From: an uncultured Nitrospira sp.
GTDB taxonomy: Bacteria; Nitrospirota; Nitrospiria; Nitrospirales; Nitrospiraceae
Assembly: GCA_902500825.1 (NCBI GenBank)
Contig: CABVRX010000014.1
Coordinates: forward strand, 1-64,000
Direction of reading: 5' to 3'
DNA: 64,000 nucleotides
This document shows, piece by piece, positions 17,352 to 25,351 of the stretch. The first letter of the stretch is position 1. Every line of letters begins with the position of its first letter. A program made the position numbers and the translations under genes. The notes below the pieces were generated by a model. The model was given only the letters and a program-made list of their open reading frames with translations, had not been told where the DNA came from and did not search any database.

Positions 17352-17729
17352 ATGGCTTTTCGCGAAAAGCCTCTCGAATGGATCGGCAGTAGCTACAAAG
17401 ACCTGATGACGTTACCGGCCGACGTCCGTCGATTCTTCGGGTACGCGCTTTCGCTGGCTCAAGCCGGTGATCAACACGATGCGGCGAAGGTGCTCAAGGG
17501 CTTTGGGAGCGCCGGGGTGCTTGAGGTCGTCGAAGACGATAGGAGTGGCACCTATCGTGCCGTCTATACGGTGAAGTTCGACGCAGCAGTCTTTGTGCTG
17601 CATTGCTTCCAAAAGAAGAGCAAGCAAGGCATTGCAACACCGAAAGAGGATCTCGCTATCATCCGCGCCAGGCTGAAAGTTGCCGAGGCGATGGCCAAGG
17701 AGTTACGAGATGAAAAAACGAGTGATTGA
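17352..17729 (+). CDS. higB: HigB/Gp49-like toxin
   Basis: 125 residues, RelE-superfamily toxin of the phage-derived Gp49-like/HigB family (DUF891). It begins FREKPLEWIGSSYKDLMTLP, then DVRRFFGYALSLAQAGDQ, KVLKGFGSAGVLEVVED and TYRAVYTVKFDAAVFVLHCF, the family pattern in order. Such toxins cleave mRNA on the ribosome. The ATG at 17343 lies inside the -10 box and cannot start the message, so 17352 is used. The antitoxin gene overlaps its last 20 bases. The toxin-first order is typical for HigBA. Likely role: post-segregational stability of the plasmid. Confidence 0.9.
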   Translation: MAFREKPLEWIGSSYKDLMTLPADVRRFFGYALSLAQAGDQHDAAKVLKGFGSAGVLEVVEDDRSGTYRAVYTVKFDAAVFVLHCFQKKSKQGIATPKEDLAIIRARLKVAEAMAKELRDEKTSD

Positions 17730-18045
17730 GGGTATCGAGGTGCAGCGCGGGTCTAGCAATGTCTTCGCCGATTTGGGCCTGCCGGACGCCGACAAGCTCA
17801 AGATCAAGTCCGGGTTGGTGATCGAGATCCGGAGGGCGATTCGCCAACAAGGGCTGACCCAACAAGAGGCTGCAACACGCATGGGGATTACCCAACCAAA
17901 GGTCTCCGGCATGCTGCATGGCGACTTCTCCAATCTGTCCGAGCGCAAACTGATGGAGTGCCTCAATCGGCTCGGCTACGATATCGAAATCAAGGTGCGG
18001 CCAGCCTCCGCTTCAGTTGGACATCTGATGCTGGCCCTGCCTTGA
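17710..18045 (+). CDS. higA: HigA-type XRE antitoxin
   Basis: 111 residues starting within the end of higB, so the two are co-translated. A Cro/C1-type helix-turn-helix is evident: RRAIRQQGLTQQEAATRMGI then TQPKVSGMLHGDFSNLSERK. This is the XRE/MqsA-like antitoxin class that binds the toxin and represses the shared promoter at 17317-17344. The N-terminal 40 residues (GSSNVFADLGLPDADKLKIK) match the extended antitoxin form of the Gp49 partner family. Confidence 0.9.
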   Translation: MKKRVIEGIEVQRGSSNVFADLGLPDADKLKIKSGLVIEIRRAIRQQGLTQQEAATRMGITQPKVSGMLHGDFSNLSERKLMECLNRLGYDIEIKVRPASASVGHLMLALP

Positions 18046-18068
18046 TATATTTGAGCTATCGATGGGAT

Positions 18069-19484
18069 TCACTCTGGCTTCTCATAATAGCCAGCGTACC
18101 TGTCTCTAGCCCTACGAGTTACTGTTTTTCCCTCAGCCCATCCCAAGCCAAGACCTTTGGCTTCGACTTTGATGAGTTTCGCAAGATAACTTCCCACATT
18201 AATCCTTTCCCCACGTGCTTTCCGTTCTTTTACTTCTCCAATACGGAGCCATATCCGAGAGTGTGGAACAGCAGCAATCGCACGCTTCCACCATTTCTCC
18301 CAAACCTCCGGATCTTTCCGCCGGCCGGATAATCCGATAATCTCGTCAAGCAATCGAGCGCCCGAATTGATATCGGTCATGGCGTTGGCATCGGCGCCGA
18401 CAGATGTTTCAGGGAGTGCGGTGAGGAATGGATCAATTACCGGGCCGGCTTCGAGTTCATGCGCCTCCCCTAACTCATACTTATTTTTCAATTCCGGCAA
18501 TATTGCCTCTGTTTTCCACCAGGCTATTCCGGCATCCCAAATAAACACAAAATCTTTCTCCTGCCCTATCTTGATCGGCACAATCTGCCAGCGCTCGAGG
18601 AACCCACGCTTCGTCAATTCGCTATGGGCTTCGGCAAACTGTTGAATGACTTTCGACTTCGACGCATGTCGCTTAATTTGCCAGTACTTGACGAGATCCA
18701 AATACCTCTGCTCAGCGTGCCCCTTGCCTAGATAGAAGAGATTGTGTAACAGCTGATGCAATAGCTTCGAGAGAGACCCTTTCATGCCGGTAAAGAGGGA
18801 ATGATCGATAACGAAGCAGTTACCCATCAACAGGCTGTCGCGATACCAGGGGGCAAGCTCCACCTCGTACTTATCAACTAATTCGCCTTGTTTATTGGCC
18901 TGTCCCGGCAAGATGACAGTCCCAAATATTTTGAACACAATCCCTTTCTTGCTCCGTAAACGCCTAGGCGATAAGGATGTCCTCTCCCGTAGATCCTCAC
19001 TTGGTTCGGTCTTTTCCCGGCCCGCTGAAATCATCGTTCCTGCCATCCGAAGAAAGAACCGATCGACCTCGCCATACGCCGGTCCAGAAAGCTCTTTACC
19101 GGCAGCCTGCAGAATATCTGCGCCTGAAATCCTTACGATCGGGTCTAACGTCTTTTTCTTATCGAGCTGGCCCAATGCCCAGCGCTCAAATCCTCGAAAG
19201 AGTTCCAGATCCACTGAATTCGGTAGCCCTAAATCACCGCTCGCATAGATGACCAGCGGGATTTTGCGCAATTGCCCGTGGTAATACACCTCTCGGACCA
19301 CTTCTTTTTCGCGGAGGCTGCTCCTAGAGTTTTTGCTTTTCACCTCCCAGAGAGGAATAGATCCAAGAATATGCTCTGCCAGTAAGAGGACGGGAGCCGT
19401 GAGTATGGCTTCGGTGGATAGTGAATGACGGGTAGACAGAGAAGACTCTTGTTCCGAAGCTGTGACTAAATCAACGTGATCCAT
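18069..19484 (-). CDS. repA: plasmid replication initiator (RepA/TrfA-like)
   Basis: A 471-residue initiator protein. The N-terminal half has the plasmid initiator pattern PLVIYASGDLGLPNSVDLEL ... GFERWALGQL ... VRISGADILQAAGKE, as in iteron-binding RPA/TrfA-like proteins. The second half (LHQLLHNLFYLGKGHAEQRY, LVKYWQIKRHAS, FAEAHSELTKRGFLERWQIV) carries winged-helix-type elements. It is read away from an iteron array at 19585-19701 located just upstream, the normal oriV-rep arrangement. A GGAGGAG ribosome site lies 14 bases before ATG 19484, a long spacing. Copy control through binding to the iterons is inferred. Base composition is more AT-rich than the transfer genes. Confidence 0.8.
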   Translation of the reverse strand: MDHVDLVTASEQESSLSTRHSLSTEAILTAPVLLLAEHILGSIPLWEVKSKNSRSSLREKEVVREVYYHGQLRKIPLVIYASGDLGLPNSVDLELFRGFERWALGQLDKKKTLDPIVRISGADILQAAGKELSGPAYGEVDRFFLRMAGTMISAGREKTEPSEDLRERTSLSPRRLRSKKGIVFKIFGTVILPGQANKQGELVDKYEVELAPWYRDSLLMGNCFVIDHSLFTGMKGSLSKLLHQLLHNLFYLGKGHAEQRYLDLVKYWQIKRHASKSKVIQQFAEAHSELTKRGFLERWQIVPIKIGQEKDFVFIWDAGIAWWKTEAILPELKNKYELGEAHELEAGPVIDPFLTALPETSVGADANAMTDINSGARLLDEIIGLSGRRKDPEVWEKWWKRAIAAVPHSRIWLRIGEVKERKARGERINVGSYLAKLIKVEAKGLGLGWAEGKTVTRRARDRYAGYYEKPE

Positions 19485-19584
19485 CGTAACGTAGATTACT
19501 CCTCCGTTATGTCTTTAACGTAGGTAAGAGAGAAATTATGTTGTGAGTCGAGTAGAATCAAAATGTTAGCTGCGAAAACCGTTA

Positions 19585-19716
19585 CTTCATCTATCGAGTC
19601 TTCTCTCAAGTATCGCTCACTTTCCTTCAACTATCGTTCGCACCCTTCCTTGAATTATCGTTCTTTCCTTCAACTATCGAAGATTCTTCCTTTAACTATC
19701 GATGCCATGTGGATAA
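19585..19716 (+). other. origin of replication (oriV): iteron array and DnaA box
   Basis: Six direct repeats of (C/T)TTCAACTATCG type end at 19596, 19615, 19636, 19660, 19679 and 19701, that is every 19-24 bp, near two helical turns. Immediately after is TGTGGATAA (19708-19716), the exact complement of the DnaA box TTATCCACA. An AT-rich stretch (19740-19880) follows, suitable for strand opening. The array sits upstream of the Rep gene. Theta replication with Rep and DnaA is inferred. Confidence 0.85.
19708..19716 (-). promoter_or_regulatory. DnaA box
   Basis: Perfect TTATCCACA on the minus strand at the end of the iteron array. Confidence 0.8.
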
Positions 19717-19814
19717 CCGGCCATGTTTGTAGTTCCCTACACTTCTGAATGTTGTCAGATATCATTTTTTGATCAAAGACTCGTCAAAAGAATAAAACTT
19801 TTCCTCCTGCCTTA

Positions 19815-19825
19815 CGATAGTTGAA
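19815..19825 (-). repeat. inverted iteron copy in the rep-par gap
   Basis: CGATAGTTGAA, the exact complement of TTCAACTATCG, about 115 bp from the main array. Such inverted copies usually serve as extra Rep binding sites for autoregulation or coupling. Confidence 0.7.
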
Positions 19826-19900
19826 ATAAACTTTTGTTCAGGGCGACTTAGAGGCAATTTTTATTAAGAATAAGGGCCTGTAGCCGTAGTACAAGCCACC

Positions 19901-20845
19901 CTAGCTAGTTGTAATAGCGAGTCCGGGGTCCTCGGGGATCCTACTTGTTTTAAAGTGGGCTAGACGGGCAAGGGCCTTCTTGATCGCATGCTCGGAGCGG
20001 GTAACATCATACTCATGGTTGTCTCGAAAGCTGATCCGCAGGTTGAAGCCATCTGGCCTCTCTTCATAGACCACAGACTCGTACCCTTTATGGACACGTG
20101 GTTTTCGGTTAATCTCCTCTTCGAGGCGGCGGGTGCTCCATTTCTCTTGGACTAACCGTTCGGCAAGGCGCAAACACTTCTCTGGAGATTTCACCCCTGC
20201 CAATAGCTCTCCGTGCAAGGCCCCGAAATCGTGCCCCGGTGAATAAATAAGGTCCTGGATTTGCTGGGGTAGATCCAGGACCTTCAGCATCCTCGTAATT
20301 CGTGCTCGCGAACATTTGAGTTGTTTGGCAAGATCATCATGGGTCAATCTATGTCGTTCGATCAATCGAGCAAAGGATCGTGCTTGTTCGAGTACTCCGA
20401 GATCCTGTCGATGAATATTGTCGATAAGCGCAAGATACTCAGCATCCTGATCTGAATACGTACGCGCGATTGCTGGAATAGTCGTGCGACCGAGTGCCCG
20501 GCTCGCTTCAGCGCGGCGAGCACCGGCGATGAGTTCGTACCGCCCGTCACTCGTAGCGCGAACTAGAATAGGGGTAATGACGCCACGTTCTCGAATAGAC
20601 TCTTTTAGCTCGGCGAGTGCTTCTGCGTCGATGGCTAGACGAGGCTGATAGGGGCTCGCATCAACACGGTCCAGGGGAATCTCGATGATGCGCTCATTGG
20701 TCCCGGCGCCAAAGACATTTCGCATGCTCTTGGCTTCTTCCTCTCGCCGACGATCAGTCGTCGACGGAGACAATGACTGATAGTGGGCATCTGGAAGTGA
20801 ATCGCCGATGTCTACCGGCTCGCGATCTCGAGATTTAGATTTCAT
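19901..20845 (-). CDS. parB: ParB partition protein
   Basis: A 314-residue ParB/Spo0J-family CTPase and centromere-binding protein. The start at ATG 20845 has a GAGGGGAG ribosome site 5 bases before; GTG 20869 is the alternative. Seen in order: IPLDRVDASPYQPRL (N-terminal ParB box), ELKESIRERGVITPILVR, RYELIAGARRAEASRALG (the GxRR CTP-binding motif), DNIHRQDLGVLEQARSF, and the HTH LTHDDLAKQLKCSRARITRM. It is last in the HTH-parA-parB operon. The target site (parS) may be among the palindromes at 22206-22499. Confidence 0.93.
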   Translation of the reverse strand: MKSKSRDREPVDIGDSLPDAHYQSLSPSTTDRRREEEAKSMRNVFGAGTNERIIEIPLDRVDASPYQPRLAIDAEALAELKESIRERGVITPILVRATSDGRYELIAGARRAEASRALGRTTIPAIARTYSDQDAEYLALIDNIHRQDLGVLEQARSFARLIERHRLTHDDLAKQLKCSRARITRMLKVLDLPQQIQDLIYSPGHDFGALHGELLAGVKSPEKCLRLAERLVQEKWSTRRLEEEINRKPRVHKGYESVVYEERPDGFNLRISFRDNHEYDVTRSEHAIKKALARLAHFKTSRIPEDPGLAITTS

Positions 20846-20868
20846 GCCCACTCCCCTCTCAATGATCA

Positions 20869-21702
20869 CTAAACATCAGGCTGCTTCAGAGTTCCGGGGG
20901 ATTGCTGACCTTGAATCAAGAGCTTCATGACTTGGTAGTAATCCCAGGCGGCACGATGATCAGGAGTTAACCGATCCAAAGGAATACCGAGACGGTCATA
21001 GAGCGTCTGTCCACGCATGCCGGACTTGGCGATGGTTGCGTCGATACGAATAGGAGGGAAGATTGGATAATAACGTTCGTACTTATTTTTAATGCTCGAC
21101 AAGGTAGAATCCGTTACGGCTAGGCGATGATCAACTGCTACCGGTAAAATGCCGCCGATCGTGGCGCGAATGTCATAGTCTTGTTTCAAGAGGCTAAGAC
21201 TCTCGATGACCTGATGAGAGCCGACGAAGGACATGTAATCCATGGCAATGGGGATCAGCAGGCTATCAACCGTGTGATAGACAGATTGCAAGATGGGCGA
21301 GAGGCCAGGCGGACTGTCGATCAAAATTAAATCGTAGTGCATGTCCTTGACCGGAGCGAGCGCCTCGCGCAGTTTTCCGACGGTTTCACCGCGATTCACC
21401 GATTGGATCAATTTCGTCTCGGTTTCCGTCAATGCCTTATCACTGATGATGACATCTAGCGTCCCTTTTTCTGGACCGGTCCGGACGCCTTTCACGATTA
21501 CTTCTTCGAGCTTAAATCCATTGTCGAGTAGGTCGTGTAATGTGGAATCGTGTTGAATCTTCAGCATATTCCTCAAGGAGCCTTGAGGGTCTGTATCAAC
21601 CAGAAGAACGCGTTTGCCATATAAGGCCGCTGCATGCGCGACATGAACTGATGTTGTCGTTTTCCCGACCCCACCGCGCTGATTATGTGGCGCGATAATC
21701 AT
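20869..21702 (-). CDS. parA: ParA partition ATPase
   Basis: 277 residues, ParA/MinD-type ATPase that drives plasmid positioning on the nucleoid. Deviant Walker A NQRGGVGKTTTSVHVAHAA is at the N-terminus, then RVLLVDTDPQGSLRNML (A' motif) and LILIDSPPGLSPIL (Walker B). There is no N-terminal DNA-binding extension (type Ib-like size); that role is probably held by the separate HTH protein upstream. ATG 21702 is chosen: it overlaps that gene's TGA (TGATG) and has AAGGAGG 6 bases before. Confidence 0.93.
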   Translation of the reverse strand: MIIAPHNQRGGVGKTTTSVHVAHAAALYGKRVLLVDTDPQGSLRNMLKIQHDSTLHDLLDNGFKLEEVIVKGVRTGPEKGTLDVIISDKALTETETKLIQSVNRGETVGKLREALAPVKDMHYDLILIDSPPGLSPILQSVYHTVDSLLIPIAMDYMSFVGSHQVIESLSLLKQDYDIRATIGGILPVAVDHRLAVTDSTLSSIKNKYERYYPIFPPIRIDATIAKSGMRGQTLYDRLGIPLDRLTPDHRAAWDYYQVMKLLIQGQQSPGTLKQPDV

Positions 21703-22055
21703 CACTCGCCTCCTTCGTGGGCGCGTCGTGCGTCCTGCTTCCTATTAGGATGGCCGGCCTCGACATTATTTGTCGTGTCCTTACGACGTTGCATTAGGAT
21801 GCGGATTTCCTTGACATCCTCGTGTGTAAATATTCGATAGGCATTCTTGGAGTTACGGCGCGGGTCAGGGATTTTTCCTTCTTTAATCCATCGCTTCAGC
21901 GTGTCTCGGTGAATATCGAGCGCCTTGGCGACATCACTCATCGTGAGTTCACCGTTCGCCCTAGCTGCACTACCCTGCTGCGGATCTTTTTCACGCCGTG
22001 CAATGTGCTCGGTCAGGATAGCTGGGGTCTCTTTCTGGCGTGTGCGCTTGTTCAT
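21702..22055 (-). CDS. MerR-like helix-turn-helix regulator of the par operon
   Basis: 117 residues. A MerR/excisionase-type HTH is central: LTMSDVAKALDIHRDTLKRW then IKEGKIPDPRRNSKNAYRIF and THEDVKEIRILMQRR. The first and last thirty residues are charged and probably disordered. It is the first gene of the par operon, and its stop overlaps the parA start. Inferred role: autorepression through the palindromic sites directly upstream, a job done by the N-terminal domain of ParA in type Ia systems. Confidence 0.78.
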   Translation of the reverse strand: MNKRTRQKETPAILTEHIARREKDPQQGSAARANGELTMSDVAKALDIHRDTLKRWIKEGKIPDPRRNSKNAYRIFTHEDVKEIRILMQRRKDTTNNVEAGHPNRKQDARRAHEGGE

Positions 22056-22205
22056 GCGTGAGGAGTAAACATGGTGTACTGCGGTAATATTTCGAACCTA
22101 GGGCAGTGGTTCTTTATCAAAGACTGGACAGTGAGTCAATCATTATCTTGTAGCGGATACGTAGACACGCCAATACCTAGTATAGGTTGGATGGCTTTAT
22201 GGTTT

Positions 22206-22219
22206 GTTAAGCGCGTAAC
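22206..22219. repeat. GTTACGCGCGTAAC-type operator, copy 1
   Basis: GTTAAGCGCGTAAC, one mismatch from the perfect palindrome, followed by ATT. Shares GCGCGTAACATT with the other copies. Confidence 0.65.
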
Positions 22220-22246
22220 ATTATAAAAGTTTATTAATTATAATGT
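22218..22246. repeat. AT-rich inverted repeat
   Basis: ACATTATAA and TTATAATGT, perfect 9-bp arms with an 11-bp spacer, overlapping the end of operator copy 1. A possible second regulator site or promoter region. Confidence 0.5.
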
Positions 22247-22355
22247 GTCATTATTACTCTACACAGACGGGGAATGAAGTAATAATCGTGGCAGCCTGTA
22301 ATGGAAAACAATCTGGCACACCGCTGGTATCATGAGAACTTATCTAGAGACTAAT

Positions 22356-22369
22356 GTTACGCGCATAAA
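22356..22369. repeat. GTTACGCGCGTAAC-type operator, copy 2
   Basis: GTTACGCGCATAAA, two mismatches from the palindrome; preceded by AAT so that AATGTTACGCGC is the complement of the shared 12-mer. Confidence 0.6.
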
Positions 22370-22434
22370 CTATATTCTTTTTATCATACGAGATACTTCT
22401 CAGTATGAAGCTAAACATACAACGAATAGTTTAT

Positions 22435-22445
22435 TTCAACTATCG
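22435..22445 (+). repeat. distant iteron copy
   Basis: Exact TTCAACTATCG, the oriV iteron core, 2.7 kb from the main array and between operator copies 2 and 3. It suggests that Rep also acts at this end of the maintenance block. Confidence 0.7.
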
Positions 22446-22485
22446 AAGCCGGAAGCACAAAGATAGAAGTATTTTCTTTTTGTTG

Positions 22486-22499
22486 GTTACGCGCGTAAC
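22486..22499. repeat. GTTACGCGCGTAAC operator, copy 3 (perfect palindrome)
   Basis: A perfect 14-bp palindrome just downstream (in reading direction) of the 22514 gene and upstream of the par operon. Candidate parS or regulator site. Confidence 0.7.
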
Positions 22500-22513
22500 A
22501 TTGCGACAGAGAT

Positions 22514-23200
22514 TTATGGATTGAATGAATGGTCGGCGTACCATTCAGGATGTTTTGCCATCAGTTTCCTTTTATAAGGAAACATGTGGAGGATGCGGAA
22601 GGAGATAATCTTTGTGACGAGGTCTTGGCTGGGAAGCAGGCCTTCTGCTCGCAGACCTACGCGAATCTCGATCGCCATCTCTTCCCGTTTGCTCGGTGAT
22701 ACCAGGGGACTTAGGCGCTTGAGTTCAGCTAAGTCGTCCTGGTCTAACTCGTCATAGCGCGTCGTCACGTCTTTTGGATGTTCACGCTTCTCTAATTTTG
22801 GCAGCCACTGCAGGAGGTACGTTGGCGCGATGCGTTGTCGGGCCGGCTGACTGACCGTCACAAGCCCCAATGCGTGCAGTGTCTTGAGTTGTTTTTGCAC
22901 GGTCATCCATGCCAGCTTGGTGTCGGCTACGAGTCTGTCGATCGACACGGTGACTTCGCGCTGGCCCAGCCCATAGGTTTTTTTGAGCAGGTGGAGGTAG
23001 AGCAACTGGGTCGTCGGGGATTGCACGAGGAACCGTTGGTCCTCCATCGTCAGGTGGAGTTTATCGAGATACTCTAATCGCCAGTCTGCTAGGAGGGTAT
23101 CGCGCCCTTCGAGCGCGAGTTCAGGCGGGATGAAGTCAGCCAATTCCGCTTCTTCATCAAATGGTTCGGTGCTTGGAGAGTCGATGGGATTTGTCATCAT
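22514..23200 (-). CDS. replication-associated winged-helix protein
   Basis: 228 residues. An acidic N-terminus (FDEEAELADFIPPELALEGR) is followed by a helical winged-helix-like region: SPTTQLLYLHLLKKTYGLGQ, SIDRLVADTKLAWMTVQKQL, KTLHALGLVTVSQ. This architecture is found in plasmid replication and partition accessory proteins (RepA-N or DnaD-like HTH). The C-terminus is basic and ends HSFNP. It is read leftward toward the palindrome cluster. Not placed in a named family with confidence. No ribosome site stands out before either ATG (23200 or 23197). Confidence 0.6.
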   Translation of the reverse strand: MMTNPIDSPSTEPFDEEAELADFIPPELALEGRDTLLADWRLEYLDKLHLTMEDQRFLVQSPTTQLLYLHLLKKTYGLGQREVTVSIDRLVADTKLAWMTVQKQLKTLHALGLVTVSQPARQRIAPTYLLQWLPKLEKREHPKDVTTRYDELDQDDLAELKRLSPLVSPSKREEMAIEIRVGLRAEGLLPSQDLVTKIISFRILHMFPYKRKLMAKHPEWYADHSFNP

Positions 23201-23499
23201 AGATTAGAGGTCTAAACCTATAGGGATTCCTAGTCAAGCAAAAAGGCGTCGTAAACACGTTAGCATCCGGGATTGTGTCCCTCTCGGATGCCTTGACGGT
23301 TCAGAGGGAAGCGGGTAGGGTGGATCAGACAGGGGCTGCGGCTTGGAAAATCGGGGCGAGGTAAAATCCTTTTATCGTTGGGTCCGGAGCCCAACCCAAC
23401 CCAGCCCAGCTCGACAGCCACCACCATTATAAAGTTATAGAGAGGTGCCGGACCCGTGCCAATTGATCGAGGTCTCTGTCTCTAAAGGAACGCTGAGAG

Positions 23500-24588
23500 A
23501 TGGATCTGGTACCTGCCATTCCCGGCACACGTCCTCCGCTGCTGACCCAGCCGACCGCGCTGGTACCCTTGGCCACAACCGGGCTCCGACGGGCGGTTGG
23601 GGAGGTGTCCCCGGTCTGTCTTGCCCTCTCCTCATCGACGTTGATTGGGTTGCGGGTCTACCTCGACGAATTCACGCGGCAGCTCGCGCAGCACAAGCCA
23701 TCCGCTTCGACGGCGGCCACGTATGGAAAACGCGGTCGTACCTTTGTCGCCTGGCTGGAGCAGGAAAGCGGGATGCGTCGGCTCGATCGAGCCTGTGTTG
23801 ACGCCTATCGAGAATACCTGAATCGGAAGTTTGCAAATCCCCGCACGAAGAACGGCTACCTCACGGCGGTCCGCCAGTTCCTATCCTTTCTGGCGCGCTA
23901 TCATCCGGGTTTGGTGAACCCCGCCGATTTCGTGAAGGGCTGGAGATGTAGTCGCACGCACACGCGGCGACATCTGCCGGTGGAGGACGCGAAGGCGTTT
24001 CTGGCGGTGCTCGAAACCGATCCGAGAAAGTCAGAGATCCAGCGAGCACGAAACTATGCGATGGCTTATCTCATGCTGAAGACCGGCCTGCGCACGATTG
24101 AAGTCAGTCGCGCCCGCATCGAGTATCTGCAGGAGCAAGTGCCGGAGAAAGTGTGGCGGCTGTGGGTGCATGGGAAGGGGAGGGGGTGTGCCGATGAGTA
24201 TGTGCAAATCGTGCGCGCGGTGTATGAAAGAATCCAGGCGTATCTTACGTTACGGCCCGGTCCCTTGAAGGGAAGCGACCCGCTCTTTGCCACCACGGCC
24301 TGTGTCGATCGAGGCGGGAATATCGTGTCACCAGCGGGCCAGCCGCTCTCCACGCGTGCCATTCACCGGATCATCACAGAGGGCTTGCTCTTAGCCGGGG
24401 TCAAGAAACCGGGCATCGTCGTCCATAGTCTGCGCCACTCGACCCCAACGTTTGCGCTGCTCAATGATGCGAACCCGACACGGGTCCAGAAGATGATGCG
24501 GCACCAGCACTATGCGACGACGGAGATTTATGTGGAGGAAGTCCAGAAACTGCTGGAGGGAGCGGAGGAGGCCGTCACGCAGATTTAA
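23500..24588 (+). CDS. tyrosine recombinase/integrase (XerC/D-like)
   Basis: 362 residues. The SAM-like core-binding domain is at about 50-140 (STAATYGKRGRTFVAWLEQE ... RTKNGYLTAVRQFLSFLARY). The catalytic domain shows Arg in LKTGLRTIEVSRAR, Lys in WVHGKGRGCADEY, HxxR in VVHSLRHSTPTF, the second His in MMRHQHYATTEIY and the nucleophile Tyr in EIYVEE. All catalytic residues are present, so it should be active. ATG 23500 follows AAAGGA. It stands at the junction between plasmid maintenance genes and metal cargo. It may resolve plasmid multimers or move the cargo island; no attachment site was identified. Confidence 0.92.
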   Translation: MDLVPAIPGTRPPLLTQPTALVPLATTGLRRAVGEVSPVCLALSSSTLIGLRVYLDEFTRQLAQHKPSASTAATYGKRGRTFVAWLEQESGMRRLDRACVDAYREYLNRKFANPRTKNGYLTAVRQFLSFLARYHPGLVNPADFVKGWRCSRTHTRRHLPVEDAKAFLAVLETDPRKSEIQRARNYAMAYLMLKTGLRTIEVSRARIEYLQEQVPEKVWRLWVHGKGRGCADEYVQIVRAVYERIQAYLTLRPGPLKGSDPLFATTACVDRGGNIVSPAGQPLSTRAIHRIITEGLLLAGVKKPGIVVHSLRHSTPTFALLNDANPTRVQKMMRHQHYATTEIYVEEVQKLLEGAEEAVTQI

Positions 24589-24932
24589 GTAGGAAAACTC
24601 ACACGTCCCTGCTGATCGAGCTCGGAATCGAGACCACCACCTTCGACGCCACGAGGTTTCCAGCAATGGAACTCAGTTGCCCAGCCTTTCTCTGATCCCA
24701 GATGGTCCTGGTGTGAGTATTTTAGAATATGGTTTAGGGGCTAGAGCCTCTCGAAACACCCCTTCGCCAACGCCCGATGGGTTCAAGACGATAAGTGCGG
24801 TTATAACTGATCATCCCTGTAGTTCCCCGAGCGGCATGATTGTCATCATGATACGCTCAGGACATGAGGGAAATAGAAACCCCATCCTCTCGGATGCGGT
24901 TTGGCTGCGAAGAATCAATTTGTAAGCAGTAG
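24589..24932. other. intergenic stretch downstream of the recombinase
   Basis: About 340 bp with no convincing gene. It is the place to look for an att site or cargo boundary, but no clear inverted or direct repeat is visible by eye. Confidence 0.4.
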
Positions 24933-24956
24933 CAAAGTACAAATTGCTCACTGCCA

Positions 24957-25217
24957 TTGGCCATTTCAATCGCGATTCGCTGCGAGTCTTGTATTCGAGC
25001 CTACGTGCGGATGGCTTACCTCCGGGGTATCACCCGGGAAGAATTGGTTGAATTCCTTGAAGTCTCGATGACGATGCAAGGTTGCCCTGGTGAAGAATGG
25101 GCTCTCAAGGCCTATGCAGCCTATAAGGACTGTCTGGACGGCGGGTCAAGCCTAGAGACATCCGCTTGTTGTAAGAATGAGGATAAGAGTCAGACTGATG
25201 AGCAGATTGGATTGTGA
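24957..25217 (+). CDS. truncated AhpD/carboxymuconolactone decarboxylase-like protein
   Basis: 86 residues from TTG 24957; the open frame begins at 24933 after a TAG. The core AISIAIRCESCIRAYVRMAY followed by GITREELVEFLEV is the AhpD/CMD motif, with the CxxC redox pair and the downstream helix. In the family about 30 further residues normally precede this point. The gene is therefore 5'-truncated or uses an unusual start. AhpD-like proteins reduce peroxiredoxins or act as disulfide reductants. A Cys-containing tail (SACCKNEDKSQ) is present. Possibly a non-functional remnant at the island edge. Confidence 0.55.
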   Translation: MAISIAIRCESCIRAYVRMAYLRGITREELVEFLEVSMTMQGCPGEEWALKAYAAYKDCLDGGSSLETSACCKNEDKSQTDEQIGL

Positions 25218-25351
25218 ATGGGTATGCCGTTTGAGCAGGTTCCTGTCCGGCCATCCAGAAGGGTGTCGGATTTGGTTCTTATCCATCGATCGAGAGTCGC
25301 AGTATAGAAATACTGTTGACGGCCAAGTTGACAGAAGAATAGACTGATGCC

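Noticed and set aside
23391-23412. CCCAA/CCCAG short tandem runs before the integrase
   Set aside because: Only a few irregular units; not a CRISPR or attachment core.
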